A stretch of DNA of 64,000 nucleotides from assembly GCF_025147325.1 (NCBI RefSeq), contig NZ_CP102262.1, positions 930,001 through 994,000 of the forward strand, written 5' to 3'. This DNA comes from Bacteroides stercoris ATCC 43183. Lineage in GTDB: Bacteria > Bacteroidota > Bacteroidia > Bacteroidales > Bacteroidaceae. Of this stretch, positions 16,106-25,234 are shown one piece after another (the stretch's first letter is position 1; each line of letters begins with the position of its first letter). The translations under genes and the position numbers were made by a program. Below the pieces are notes generated by a model. The model was not told the origin of the DNA. It made no database searches and was given only the letters and a program-made list of their open reading frames with translations.

Positions 16106-16615
16106 ATGCAGGAAATCAGTTTTCGTAATGACATTCTCCCTCTGAAAGACAAGCTCTTTCGGTTGGCCCTGAGGATTACATCCGACCGGGCGGAAGCGGA
16201 AGATGTTGTGCAGGAAACGCTGATTAGGGTATGGAACAAGCGCGACGAGTGGACGCAGTTCGGTTCTGTCGAAGCCTATTGCCTGACAGTGGCAAGGAAT
16301 CTGGCGATAGACCGCAGCGAAAGGAAAGACGCCCGAGCGGTGGAACTTACCCCCGATATGGAAGAGGCTTCCGAAGCATCGGGCCCTTACGAAAGGCTGG
16401 TGAATAAAGAACGAATGGCTCTGATACACCGCCTGATAAACGAACTTCCCGAAAAGCAGCGGCTGATTATGCAGCTGAGGGATATGGAAGGTAAGAGCTA
16501 CAAGGAGATTGCGGTTGTCCTGAGTCTGACAGAGGAACAGGTGAAAGTGAACCTCTTCAGGGCAAGGCAAAAGGTTAAACAACGGTTTATTGATATAGAA
16601 GGTTATGGACTTTAA
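16106..16615 (+). CDS. ECF-family RNA polymerase sigma factor
   Basis: This 169-residue protein has sigma region 2 (about 10-75, with EAEDVVQETLIRVWNKRDEW) and region 4 (about 110-165, LPEKQRLIMQLRDMEGKSYKEI and a recognition helix before NLFRARQ), and no regions 1 or 3. It directs RNA polymerase to a stress or surface-signal regulon. It overlaps the next gene, a probable anti-sigma factor, by 11 bp. A candidate ECF promoter precedes it. Target genes are not evident in this window. Confidence 0.92.
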   Translation: MQEISFRNDILPLKDKLFRLALRITSDRAEAEDVVQETLIRVWNKRDEWTQFGSVEAYCLTVARNLAIDRSERKDARAVELTPDMEEASEASGPYERLVNKERMALIHRLINELPEKQRLIMQLRDMEGKSYKEIAVVLSLTEEQVKVNLFRARQKVKQRFIDIEGYGL

Positions 16616-17087
16616 ATATATAGAACAACTTTTAGAACGTTATTGGCAGTGTGAGACTTCTCTTGAGGAAGAAGCGCAGTTGCGTACTTTCTTTACAGAA
16701 GAGGACGTTCCCGAACACTTGTCGCGTTATAAGGATTTGTTTGTATATCAGCAACTTCAGCAGGAAGAGCATCTGGGTGCGGATTTCGATGCACGGGTGC
16801 TTGCCGAGATTGAAGCTCCGGTTGTGAAGGCCAGGCGCATGACATTGACGGCGCGCTTCATGCCGTTGTTTAAAGCCGCAGCCGCAGTGGCAGTGGTGCT
16901 TTCATTGGGCAATGTGATGCAACATTCGTTCTTTGCCGATGTAAGAGAGGTGGCTGCCGCCGATACTATCGGCAAACAAATTTCCGCTCCGTCGGTCGCC
17001 CTTTCGGGGGATAGGGCCGCAACGCACGAGAAGCAGATATTGGATAGTCTGCACCGTGTAAGCAAGGAGAAGGAAAACAGACAGTAG
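16605..17087 (+). CDS. Probable anti-sigma factor, single-pass membrane protein
   Basis: This 160-residue protein has a soluble N-terminal part rich in acidic residues (1-80), with the YWxCETSLEEEAQL segment often seen in Bacteroides proteins encoded next to ECF sigma factors. One membrane segment follows (about 84-103, AAAAVAVVLSLGNVM) and then a short C-terminal extracytoplasmic tail. It overlaps the sigma gene by 11 bp. By position and topology it likely holds the sigma factor inactive. No zinc-binding HxxxCxxC motif is seen. Confidence 0.7.
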   Translation: MDFKYIEQLLERYWQCETSLEEEAQLRTFFTEEDVPEHLSRYKDLFVYQQLQQEEHLGADFDARVLAEIEAPVVKARRMTLTARFMPLFKAAAAVAVVLSLGNVMQHSFFADVREVAAADTIGKQISAPSVALSGDRAATHEKQILDSLHRVSKEKENRQ

Positions 17088-17090
17088 ATA

Positions 17091-17128
17091 TTTTCATTTG
17101 CTTTTAAAATAACATTTTCATTTGCTTT
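17091..17128. repeat. Two direct copies of TTTTCATTTGCTTT
   Basis: The 14-mer occurs at 17091-17104 and 17115-17128, period 24 bp, just after the anti-sigma gene stop. Role unknown. Confidence 0.6.
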
Positions 17129-17224
17129 AAATATAATATAGTTAGTGTGCTTTTATTAAAACAAAAACAGAGGCTGTGAAGTTTCAATTCTCTCAAAATT
17201 TTATAGAAACTAACTAAGATAAAT

Positions 17225-17255
17225 GGGACGCCGCGTGATGCAGCGTCCCTTTTAT
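17225..17255 (+). terminator. Rho-independent terminator of the sigma/anti-sigma unit
   Basis: GGGACGC (17225-17231) pairs with GCGTCCC (17243-17249), followed by TTTTATT. It is 137 bp after the anti-sigma stop codon. Confidence 0.75.
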
Positions 17256-17306
17256 TGTTGTTGGGGGAGCGGAAAGTTGCCCCCTCCCTCTGCAGTGTAT
17301 GTAGAA

Positions 17307-18164
17307 TCAAAGCTTGTATAATCCCTTCTTGGGGAAGTCCAGTTCCGGGTTGCCCTTATAACCGATGTTTCCGCTGCCGCTGGTACGTGCTTTCAGGAAG
17401 TCGGTGGCATGGCATTTGATGTCTCCCGAACCGGATACGCTTGCCGATACGCGTTTTGCCTGCAGACCGGATGCAAACAGGTCGCCCGAACCCGCTACAC
17501 GGTAATCGGCTTCCTGGGAAGTTCCCGTCAATATTGCCGTGCCCGATCCTGAGACGGAGGCTTCGGTGCCGGCGGCCGATACGTTGTCAAGCTTCAAATC
17601 TCCGGAACCGGCTATGGATGCCGTGAGATTGGCGCAAGTGATGTTGCTGCCTTCTATGTCGCCCGACCCTGCCACGGATACGTTAAGATTGCCGGTGCAG
17701 GTTATGTTGTCCGCGTCGATGTCTCCCGAACCTGCTACGGATACTTTCAGGTGGTCTGTTTTCAGTCCGTTGGCTAACTCTACATTACCGGAGCCGGCAA
17801 CGGAGATGTTGTTGAGTGTCTCGGAGGAGACGCGTATCTCCAGCTTGTTGTAAGATACGCTGACACCTTTCTTGAACTTGATATTCAAGGTGTTGTTAAC
17901 TACATTGATGTCCAGAAGGTCTACGATATTGTCGGAAGTGTACACTTCCACTTCGGGTTTTCCCGCCTTTTGGGTGTAAGTAACATTCGGGCTGCCTGCC
18001 AGGTTCAGACCGGTGAAGTTGTCTACTTTGATATTCTTGGTTACATAGTTCCTGCTGGCTTTGACTGTTTTTCCGCCAAACAGACCGGAGTTGCACGTGC
18101 AGGCTGTTGCGCTTAATGCGAAGATGCCTGATACGATGATTGCTGTTAATGTTTTCATGTTCAA
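17307..18164 (-). CDS. GIN-domain (DUF2807) beta-repeat lipoprotein
   Basis: This 285-residue protein has a signal peptide ending near Cys22 (LSATAC, a loose lipobox). It is followed by a head GIN domain (about 40-115) and a run of about eight short repeats built on S-V-A-G-S-G-D (about 120-275), as in right-handed beta-helix folds. These proteins are surface or periplasmic lipoproteins of Bacteroidota with no firm function; adhesion is sometimes suggested. A second in-frame ATG six bases later (18158) is equally likely. It converges with the sigma/anti-sigma unit, but no regulatory link can be shown. Confidence 0.85.
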   Translation of the reverse strand: MNMKTLTAIIVSGIFALSATACTCNSGLFGGKTVKASRNYVTKNIKVDNFTGLNLAGSPNVTYTQKAGKPEVEVYTSDNIVDLLDINVVNNTLNIKFKKGVSVSYNKLEIRVSSETLNNISVAGSGNVELANGLKTDHLKVSVAGSGDIDADNITCTGNLNVSVAGSGDIEGSNITCANLTASIAGSGDLKLDNVSAAGTEASVSGSGTAILTGTSQEADYRVAGSGDLFASGLQAKRVSASVSGSGDIKCHATDFLKARTSGSGNIGYKGNPELDFPKKGLYKL

Positions 18165-18423
18165 TGTATTTTAAGTGTTCTTGTTTGTTAGACGTAGTCT
18201 TTTCTCAAAAAGTTGCAGGGGATTATGACTTTTTACCGGGAACTTCTTGCTGCCGGTTCTTATTCAAATCCTATGCCATAAGCATAAATCTTTGTTTATT
18301 AGGATGTAATGGAGGAAATGCGGTGTCCGCTTTTGAACACATTGTTCGTTTTTGGTAGACAAGCGTTTGCTTTTTCGGACGATTCTTCGTTCTTTTGTCC
18401 TTATTTCAAGGAGGAAAGAACAG

Positions 18424-19128
18424 ATGGCAACGGAGCATGTTTTAGAGGATAAGGAGTTGGGACGTTTGTTGGTACGGGTGAATGTCCGTGCCCGGCGTCT
18501 GACCTTTCGTACGCGTGAGGATGCCATTCATGTAACTGTTCCGCCGGGTACAACCATCGGAGAAGTAAAGAATGCTGTGGAGCAACTGCGTCCCCGGCTG
18601 AGGGCCGCCCGACAGCAGCAAAGCCGTCCGCTGATTGATTTGGACTATCAGATTGATACGGAATTCTTCAAGTTGAGTTTGGTCGGCGGAGAACGCGACC
18701 GCTTCCTTTCGCGCTCGGAACTGGGGGAAATGCAGATTATCTGTCCGCCGGATGCAGACTTCTCAAATAAGGAGTTGCAGGCTTGGCTGCGTAAAGTGAT
18801 TGAGGAAGCCTTGCGGCGTAATGCCAAGATTATTCTTCCGCCTCGGCTTTATGCACTCTCGTTGCAGCATAATCTTTCTTATAAGAGTGTGAAAATAAAC
18901 TCCAGCAGCGGGCGTTGGGGAAGTTGTTCCGCCCGTGGAAACATCAATCTGTCCTATTTCCTTGTTCTATTGCCCAAACACTTGATAGACTATGTGCTGC
19001 TGCACGAGTTGGCACATACCCGTGAAATGAATCATGGCGAGCGCTTTTGGGCGTTGCTTGATGGCATGACGGATGGCAAGGCGCAACTGCTGCGCAGCGA
19101 GCTGAGAAAGTATAGGACAGACTTCTGA
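18424..19128 (+). CDS. YgjP-type (DUF45, M48-like) zinc metallopeptidase
   Basis: This 234-residue protein has the zinc-binding motif HELAHTREMNHGERFW at 194-209, with two His and Glu195 in HExxH and the third ligand His204, as in the YgjP/SprT-like peptidases. GRWGSC just upstream (about 168) is a family marker. The frame is open to 18352, but ATG 18424 follows a purine-rich AAGGAGGAAAG stretch and starts before the conserved region. Cellular target unknown; relatives are soluble. It seems to stand alone, convergent with the gene at 19166. Confidence 0.88.
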   Translation: MATEHVLEDKELGRLLVRVNVRARRLTFRTREDAIHVTVPPGTTIGEVKNAVEQLRPRLRAARQQQSRPLIDLDYQIDTEFFKLSLVGGERDRFLSRSELGEMQIICPPDADFSNKELQAWLRKVIEEALRRNAKIILPPRLYALSLQHNLSYKSVKINSSSGRWGSCSARGNINLSYFLVLLPKHLIDYVLLHELAHTREMNHGERFWALLDGMTDGKAQLLRSELRKYRTDF

Positions 19129-19165
19129 AGCAGGCCGATTATAGTGGGAGAGGCACGGAAACGGA

Positions 19166-19561
19166 CTACTGTGCCAACAGCTTCACTTCATCGCCGTCTT
19201 TTTCAAAACGATAGTTACCGCCTTTTTCGCTCAACTCAAACAGAGAAAGTCTGTCGGTTGCCTTGTCCACTATCATCAGTGCGCTTTGCTCGGCAAACCG
19301 TTTTACCTCGATATTGAAAGGCTCTTCACCGATGCGCCGGTCTGCCAGCACGCTGTCATTGAGAAGGATGGAGATGGAATCGCCGGCAAAGCCTTTCACC
19401 AAAGTGATGTTGTAGGTTTCGGCAAAGTGGCGTTCGCCCTCTTTCTGCCGTTGCAGGCGCATGCTCATGTAGACGAAGATAACGACAACGAATATTACGG
19501 CAAAAGCAAGGATGCCGTTGCCTATCATAAACTGTTTGTTGGTATTCAGGTGATGTGCCAT
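19166..19561 (-). CDS. Small single-pass membrane protein of unknown function
   Basis: This 131-residue protein has a short N-terminus, one strong membrane segment (about 14-36, ending in VVIFVYMSMRL) and a mostly beta-type outer or periplasmic domain. I do not recognise the family. The frame is open to 19588; ATG 19561 is preferred because a TACATTTG box lies 24 bp upstream on the minus strand. It is convergent with the metallopeptidase gene and divergent from rimP. No function is proposed. Confidence 0.65.
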   Translation of the reverse strand: MAHHLNTNKQFMIGNGILAFAVIFVVVIFVYMSMRLQRQKEGERHFAETYNITLVKGFAGDSISILLNDSVLADRRIGEEPFNIEVKRFAEQSALMIVDKATDRLSLFELSEKGGNYRFEKDGDEVKLLAQ

Positions 19562-19585
19562 GACGATTGAGTTTAAAGAACCCTG

Positions 19586-19593
19586 CAAATGTA
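19586..19593 (-). promoter_or_regulatory. -7 box for the small membrane protein gene
   Basis: The minus strand reads TACATTTG, matching TAnnTTTG, 24 bp before ATG 19561. Confidence 0.45.
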
Positions 19594-19660
19594 GTGATTA
19601 ATTTTGAATGGAAGATAAATTCGGGCAGGAGTGCTAAATATTCTTTTTTTCTCCTATTAT

Positions 19661-19691
19661 TTTGTAGTCGAACAGATTATTTATATCTTTG
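19661..19691 (+). promoter_or_regulatory. rimP-nusA-infB operon promoter
   Basis: TTTG (19661-19664), a 19-bp spacer and TATCTTTG (19684-19691) match both elements of the Bacteroides housekeeping promoter. The rimP ATG is 66 bp downstream. Confidence 0.8.
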
Positions 19692-19757
19692 CAACCGAAA
19701 CGGATGAAAGGTGGAGGGGCGATTGAGCTCCTCTTTTTTGTTCCTAATGGTTAATCT

Positions 19758-20225
19758 ATGATAGAAAAGAAAACAGTTTGTCAGATTGTAGACGAGTGGC
19801 TGGAAGATAAGGAGTACTTCCTGGTGGAAGTCATAATCAGCCCGGATGACAAGATTGTGGTGGAGATAGACCACAAAGAAGGTGTTTGGATTGAGGATTG
19901 TGTAGAACTGAGCCGCTACATAGAGTCCCGGTTGAATCGTGAGGATGAGGATTACGAACTGGAAGTCGGTTCTGCCGGTATCGGACAACCGTTTAAAGTG
20001 CTGCAACAGTACGTCAACCACATCGGCAAGGAAGTGGAAGTATTGGCAAAAGACGGCCGCAAGCATTGCGGAGTGTTGAAAGATGCCGACGAGCGGCAGT
20101 TTACCGTCACTGTTCAGAAGAAAGTGAAAGAGGAGGGAGCCAAGCGTCCTAAAATGGTGGATGAGGACCTGACCTTTACATACGAAGAGATAAAATATAC
20201 TAAATACTTAATTAGTTTTAAATAA
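19758..20225 (+). CDS. rimP: Ribosome maturation factor RimP
   Basis: This 155-residue protein helps assemble the 30S subunit. It has the two-domain RimP layout: an N-terminal alpha/beta domain with a VEIDHKEGVWIEDCVELSRYI-like core (quoted in part; about 33-52) and a VGSAGIGQPF motif near 71-80, then a C-terminal SH3-like domain. It opens the rimP-nusA-infB string conserved across bacteria, with 4 bp to nusA and a full promoter upstream. Confidence 0.92.
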   Translation: MIEKKTVCQIVDEWLEDKEYFLVEVIISPDDKIVVEIDHKEGVWIEDCVELSRYIESRLNREDEDYELEVGSAGIGQPFKVLQQYVNHIGKEVEVLAKDGRKHCGVLKDADERQFTVTVQKKVKEEGAKRPKMVDEDLTFTYEEIKYTKYLISFK

Positions 20226-20229
20226 GACT

Positions 20230-21495
20230 ATGGCCAAGAAAGAAGAAACTATCAGCTTGATAGATACCTTTTCGGAATTTAAAGAACTGAAGAATATTGA
20301 TAGAACCACCATGGTGAGCGTACTCGAAGAGTCGTTCCGCAGTGTGATTGCAAAGATGTTCGGAACCGATGAGAATTACGACGTGATTGTGAACCCGGAT
20401 AAGGGTGACTTCGAAATATGGCGTAATCGTGAAGTTGTGGCGGATGAGGACCTTGAAAACCCGAACCTGCAGATTTCTTTGAGCGAAGCCCGGAAGATTG
20501 ACGCTTCGTACGAGGTGGGAGAGGAAGTGACGGATGAGGTGAACTTTGCGAAGTTCGGCCGCCGTGCTATTCTGAACTTGCGCCAGACATTGGCTTCCAA
20601 GATTTTGGAACTGGAAAAAGACAGTATTTACAATAAATACATTGATAAGGTGGGTACTATTATCAATGCAGAGGTTTACCAGATTTGGAAAAAGGAAATG
20701 TTGCTGCTCGATGACGAAGGCAATGAACTGCTGTTGCCCAAGACCGAACAGATTCCGAGCGACTTCTACCGTAAGGGTGAGACTGCCCGCGCCGTGGTAG
20801 CCCGCGTCGACAACAAGAACAATAATCCGAAGATTATCCTGAGTCGTACGTCGCCCGTTTTCCTGCAACGTCTGTTCGAGATGGAAGTACCCGAAATCAA
20901 TGACGGACTGATTACTATCAAGAAGATTGCCCGTATTCCCGGTGAGCGTGCTAAGATTGCCGTTGAGTCATACGATGACCGTATCGACCCGGTAGGTGCC
21001 TGCGTCGGTGTGAAGGGTAGCCGTATTCATGGTATTGTCCGCGAGCTTCGCAACGAGAATATCGATGTTATCAACTATACGTCGAATATCCAGTTGTTTA
21101 TACAGCGCGCCCTCAGCCCCGCCAAGATATCTTCCATCCGTCTGAACGAGGAAGAGCACAAGGCGGAAGTCTTCCTGAAACCGGAAGAGGTGTCGCTGGC
21201 TATCGGTAAAGGCGGTTTGAATATCAAGCTGGCCAGTATGTTGACTGAGTACACCATTGACGTATTCCGCGAATTGGATGAAGCGGTAGAGGATGAAGAT
21301 ATCTACTTGGATGAATTCCGCGATGAGATTGACGGTTGGGTAATCGATGCCATTAAGGCTATCGGTATTGATACCGCCAAGGCTGTGTTGAATGCACCGC
21401 GCGAGATGTTGATTGAGAAGACTGACCTGGAAGAGGAAACGGTGGACGAAGTATTACGCATTTTGAAATCGGAGTTTGAAGAAGGGGAAAATTAG
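20230..21495 (+). CDS. nusA: Transcription termination/antitermination factor NusA
   Basis: This 421-residue protein binds RNA polymerase and nascent RNA. The order is an N-terminal polymerase-binding domain (about 1-130), S1 (about 135-200), then tandem KH domains (about 200-345, with VGVKGSRI and IGKGGLNIKLA) and one C-terminal helix-hairpin-helix-like segment. It lacks the longer acidic repeat tail of Escherichia coli NusA (495 residues), normal for this phylum. Its TAG stop is immediately followed by a long imperfect palindrome before infB. Confidence 0.95.
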   Translation: MAKKEETISLIDTFSEFKELKNIDRTTMVSVLEESFRSVIAKMFGTDENYDVIVNPDKGDFEIWRNREVVADEDLENPNLQISLSEARKIDASYEVGEEVTDEVNFAKFGRRAILNLRQTLASKILELEKDSIYNKYIDKVGTIINAEVYQIWKKEMLLLDDEGNELLLPKTEQIPSDFYRKGETARAVVARVDNKNNNPKIILSRTSPVFLQRLFEMEVPEINDGLITIKKIARIPGERAKIAVESYDDRIDPVGACVGVKGSRIHGIVRELRNENIDVINYTSNIQLFIQRALSPAKISSIRLNEEEHKAEVFLKPEEVSLAIGKGGLNIKLASMLTEYTIDVFRELDEAVEDEDIYLDEFRDEIDGWVIDAIKAIGIDTAKAVLNAPREMLIEKTDLEEETVDEVLRILKSEFEEGEN

Positions 21496-21593
21496 TGATA
21501 AGTGATTAGGGGTTAGTGATAAGTGATTTTTGGTATGTATAATAAAATCATCACTAAACACTAATCGCTAACCCCTAATCGCTAATCACTAAC
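21492..21593. repeat. Long imperfect palindrome between nusA and infB
   Basis: The left arm (about 21492-21530) is built from TTAGTGATAAGTGATTAGGG-like units; the right arm (about 21545-21593) is their complement with CTAATCGC substitutions. The element starts inside the nusA stop codon. It could fold into a large hairpin in the operon mRNA and act as an attenuator or RNA-processing site. Confidence 0.7.
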
Positions 21594-21629
21594 CACCACT
21601 TCTTTCTCCATTATTCATTAAATTAAAGT

Positions 21630-24587
21630 ATGACGATAAGGTTAAATAAAGTAACAAGAGATTTAAATGTAGGAATCACGACGGTAGTTGAGTTCTTGCA
21701 AAAGAAGGGATATGCCATTGAAGCAAATCCCAATACGAAGATTACCGACGAGCAGTACGACTTGCTTGTGAAAGAGTTTAGTACAGATAAGGATCTTAAA
21801 TTGAAAACGGAGCGTTTCATTCAGGAACGTCAGAGTAAGGAACGCAACAAGGCATCGGTGGCTATTGACGGTTATGACAAGGAAGCACAGGAAAAGCCGA
21901 AAACCGAAGAGGTGGTAAAGGCTGTGGTTCCCGAAGATGTACGTCCGAAGTTTAAGCCTGTCGGGAAGATTGATTTGGATAAACTGAATCGCAAACATAC
22001 TGTGGAAAAAGAGGAAGAAGCGGTGGAACCGGAGATGCCGGTGGTTGAAGAAGTAAAGGCGGAAGAACCTGCACCTGTTGTTGAGGCTCCGAAACCGGAA
22101 CCCGTTCCCGAACCTCAGCCCGAGCCGACACCTGCTCCGGTGGTTGAACCTGCTCCGGCGGCAGAAGAAGAAAAAACTGCGCCGGTGGCTGCAGAACCCG
22201 TACCGGTTTCTAACGCGGAGCCTGCTCCCGCTGCAACCGAAGAAGCTGTTTCGGAAAATAAAGATGAAAAAGAAGAAATATTCAAAATACATCAGCCTGA
22301 GTTTGTATCGAAGATTAACGTCATCGGACAAATAGACCTCGCTGCGCTGAATCAGTCTACACGTCCGAAGAAGAAATCGAAAGAGGAAAAGCGCAAGGAG
22401 CGTGAAGAAAAAGAAAAGCAGCGTCAGGATCAGAAGAAGCTGATGAAAGAAGCCATTATCAAGGAGATTCGTCGTGACGATAATAAGACGAAAGATGGCA
22501 ACGATGCCAACGGCAAGAAAAAACGCGTCCGCATTAACAAGGAAAAGGTGGATATCAACAATGCATCCAACTTCCAGCGTGGCGGAAACGATCGTCTGAA
22601 AGGCGGCCAGCAAGGGGGTAATAACCAACAAGCCGGTAAGAACAAGAATAAAGACCGCTTCAAGAAACCTGTAATCAAGCAGGAAGTAAGTGAAGAGGAT
22701 GTGGCAAAACAGGTAAAGGAAACTTTGGCACGCCTCACTTCCAAAGGCAAGAATAAGGGTGCGAAATACCGTAAGGAGAAACGTGACATGGCATCCAGCC
22801 GTATGCAGGAGCTGGAAGACCAGGAAATGGCGGAAAGCAAGATATTGAAGCTGACCGAGTTCGTGACTGCCAATGAGCTGGCGAGCATGATGGATATTTC
22901 CGTTACGCAGGTTATCGCTACTTGTATGAGCATCGGCATGATGGTTTCCATTAACCAGCGTCTGGATGCGGAAACAATCAATCTGGTAGCGGAAGAATTC
23001 GGTTTCAAGACAGAATATGTAAGTGCGGAAGTGGCCCAGGCTATTGTCGAAGAAGAGGATGCCGAGGAAGATTTAGAGCCTCGCGCTCCGATTGTAACGG
23101 TGATGGGTCACGTAGACCACGGTAAGACTTCGTTGCTCGACTATATCCGTAAGGCAAATGTTATTGCCGGTGAGGCGGGTGGTATCACGCAGCATATCGG
23201 TGCTTACCACGTGACATTGGAAGACGGACGCAAGATTACGTTCCTCGATACTCCGGGTCACGAAGCGTTTACCGCCATGCGTGCCCGCGGTGCCAAGGCA
23301 ACGGATATCGCCATCATCATTGTGGCTGCCGATGACAATGTGATGCCGCAGACCAAAGAAGCCATCAACCATGCCATGGCTGCCGGTGTGCCTATCGTAT
23401 TCGCTATCAATAAGATTGACAAGCCGACCGCTAATCCCGATAAGATTAAGGAAGAACTGGCTGCCATGAACTTCCTCGTTGAGGAATGGGGCGGTAAGTA
23501 CCAGTCTCAGGATATTTCAGCCAAGAAAGGTATCGGCGTAAGCGATTTGATGGAGAAAGTATTGCTGGAAGCCGAAATGCTGGATTTGAAGGCAAACCCG
23601 AATCGCCGTGCTACCGGTTCCATCATCGAGTCCTCATTGGATAAGGGTCGTGGCTATGTGGCTACAGTGCTGGTATCCAACGGTACTTTGAAGATGGGTG
23701 ATATTGTGCTCGCAGGTACAAGTTACGGTAAGGTGAAAGCCATGTTCAACGAACGTAACCAGCGCATGAAAGAGGCAGGTCCTTCGGAACCGGCTTTGAT
23801 TCTCGGCCTGAACGGTGCACCGGCTGCAGGCGATACATTCCATGTAATCGAGACTGAACAGGAAGCACGTGAAATTGCCAACAAGCGCGAACAGTTGCAG
23901 CGTGAGCAAGGTCTGCGTACACAGAAGATGCTGACGTTGGATGAAGTGGGCCGCCGTTTGGCATTGGGCGACTTCCACGAACTGAATATCATCGTGAAAG
24001 GTGACGTGGACGGTTCCGTTGAAGCGTTGAGCGACTCGTTGATTAAGCTGTCTACCGAGCAGGTACAGGTAAACGTTATTCACAAAGGCGTCGGCGCTAT
24101 CTCCGAATCGGATGTATCTCTGGCTGCCGCTTCGGATGCGATTATTGTTGGATTCCAGGTTCGTCCTTCGGGTGCTGCCGCCAAACTGGCAGAGCAGGAA
24201 GGTGTGGACATCCGCAAGTACTCTGTCATCTACGATGCCATTGAAGAGGTGAAGGCTGCCATGGAAGGTATGCTGGCGCCGACTTTGAAGGAACAGGTGA
24301 CGGCCACTATCGAGGTGCGCGAGGTATTCAACATTACCAAAGTGGGTCTTGTGGCAGGTGCCATGGTGAAGACCGGAAAGGTGAAACGCAGCGACAAGGC
24401 CCGTCTGATTCGCGACGGTATTGTTATCTTCACAGGAAATATCAATGCATTGAAGCGCTTCAAGGACGATGTAAAGGAAGTTGGAACAAACTTCGAATGC
24501 GGTATCAGCCTGACAAACTGCAACGACATCAAGGTAGGAGACATCATCGAATCTTACGAAGAAGTGGAGGTAAAGCAGACTCTGTAA
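21630..24587 (+). CDS. infB: Translation initiation factor IF-2
   Basis: This 985-residue GTPase brings initiator tRNA to the 30S subunit. It has an N-terminal IF2_N domain (1-55), a long low-complexity region rich in Pro, Glu and Ala (about 120-210) and Lys (about 245-400), and a second IF2_N-like segment (~410). The G domain has GHVDHGKTS (~493-501), DTPGHEAF and NKID, and domains II-IV follow. The long linker is usual in Bacteroidota. It is the third gene of the rimP operon; a GC-armed palindromic repeat follows the stop. Confidence 0.96.
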   Translation: MTIRLNKVTRDLNVGITTVVEFLQKKGYAIEANPNTKITDEQYDLLVKEFSTDKDLKLKTERFIQERQSKERNKASVAIDGYDKEAQEKPKTEEVVKAVVPEDVRPKFKPVGKIDLDKLNRKHTVEKEEEAVEPEMPVVEEVKAEEPAPVVEAPKPEPVPEPQPEPTPAPVVEPAPAAEEEKTAPVAAEPVPVSNAEPAPAATEEAVSENKDEKEEIFKIHQPEFVSKINVIGQIDLAALNQSTRPKKKSKEEKRKEREEKEKQRQDQKKLMKEAIIKEIRRDDNKTKDGNDANGKKKRVRINKEKVDINNASNFQRGGNDRLKGGQQGGNNQQAGKNKNKDRFKKPVIKQEVSEEDVAKQVKETLARLTSKGKNKGAKYRKEKRDMASSRMQELEDQEMAESKILKLTEFVTANELASMMDISVTQVIATCMSIGMMVSINQRLDAETINLVAEEFGFKTEYVSAEVAQAIVEEEDAEEDLEPRAPIVTVMGHVDHGKTSLLDYIRKANVIAGEAGGITQHIGAYHVTLEDGRKITFLDTPGHEAFTAMRARGAKATDIAIIIVAADDNVMPQTKEAINHAMAAGVPIVFAINKIDKPTANPDKIKEELAAMNFLVEEWGGKYQSQDISAKKGIGVSDLMEKVLLEAEMLDLKANPNRRATGSIIESSLDKGRGYVATVLVSNGTLKMGDIVLAGTSYGKVKAMFNERNQRMKEAGPSEPALILGLNGAPAAGDTFHVIETEQEAREIANKREQLQREQGLRTQKMLTLDEVGRRLALGDFHELNIIVKGDVDGSVEALSDSLIKLSTEQVQVNVIHKGVGAISESDVSLAAASDAIIVGFQVRPSGAAAKLAEQEGVDIRKYSVIYDAIEEVKAAMEGMLAPTLKEQVTATIEVREVFNITKVGLVAGAMVKTGKVKRSDKARLIRDGIVIFTGNINALKRFKDDVKEVGTNFECGISLTNCNDIKVGDIIESYEEVEVKQTL

Positions 24588-24607
24588 GCAATATATAAAA
24601 AATCTTC

Positions 24608-24680
24608 AGGCGCGGATTACACGGATTTCACGGATTGGTTAAGAAAAACCGTGTTTGTCCGTGTAATCCGCGCCTTTTTA
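24608..24680 (+). repeat. GC-armed palindromic repeat, copy 1; probable terminator
   Basis: AGGCGCGGATTACACGGA (24608-24625) pairs perfectly with 24658-24675, with an inner CACGG/CCGTG pair (24629-24633 and 24649-24653), followed by TTTTTAA. It belongs to the same family as the element at 30678-30750. It sits between infB and cvpA and may terminate or attenuate transcription. Confidence 0.8.
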
Positions 24681-24688
24681 ATATAGTT

Positions 24689-25201
24689 ATGGCTGTTGTA
24701 GATAGTATAATCTTGGTAATAATCGGTGCCGGAGCGCTTGTAGGTTTTATAAAAGGTTTTGTAAAGCAGTTGGCTACCTTGTTGGGACTGGTTGCCGGTC
24801 TGGTGGCGGCAAAGGCTTTGTATGCTTCCGTTGCCGAGAAAGTGTTTTCCAGGATTACCGATTCAATGACAGTGGCGCAAGTGCTGGCATTCATTGCTAT
24901 CTGGGTAGCGGTGCCTCTGGCTTTTGCGTTGATAGCTTCGCTGCTGACGAAGGCGATGGAAGCCGTGTCGCTCGGTTGGCTGAACCGTTGGCTGGGTTCC
25001 GGGCTGGGAGCGCTGAAAGCACTTCTGCTGGTGAGTTTGCTGGTGGGCGTTATCGAATTTATAGATTCGGACAATACGCTGCTCAGTCAAACAAAAAAGA
25101 AAGAATCGGTGTTATATTATCCCATGAAGTCATTTGCCGGAATATTCTTTCCTGCAGCAAAGGCTGTTACGGAACAGATTGTGAATGGAGATGTGGTTTG
25201 A
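24689..25201 (+). CDS. CvpA family membrane protein
   Basis: This 170-residue protein has four hydrophobic segments (about 5-22, 27-45, 63-85 and 103-122) and the GFIKGFVKQLATLLGLVAG segment typical of CvpA. Family members are needed for colicin V production in Escherichia coli and have been linked to envelope homeostasis; the exact activity is unknown. The frame is open to 24635, inside the palindrome, but ATG 24689 starts at the conserved first helix. It lies between infB and sufB, a common order in Bacteroides. Confidence 0.85.
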   Translation: MAVVDSIILVIIGAGALVGFIKGFVKQLATLLGLVAGLVAAKALYASVAEKVFSRITDSMTVAQVLAFIAIWVAVPLAFALIASLLTKAMEAVSLGWLNRWLGSGLGALKALLLVSLLVGVIEFIDSDNTLLSQTKKKESVLYYPMKSFAGIFFPAAKAVTEQIVNGDVV

Positions 25202-25234
25202 TTCGTAACTTGTAATTTTATAATTATAGAAACA

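Noticed and set aside
24635..24688. Longer N-terminus for the CvpA protein
   Set aside because: It would be encoded by the palindromic repeat; the family starts at ATG 24689.
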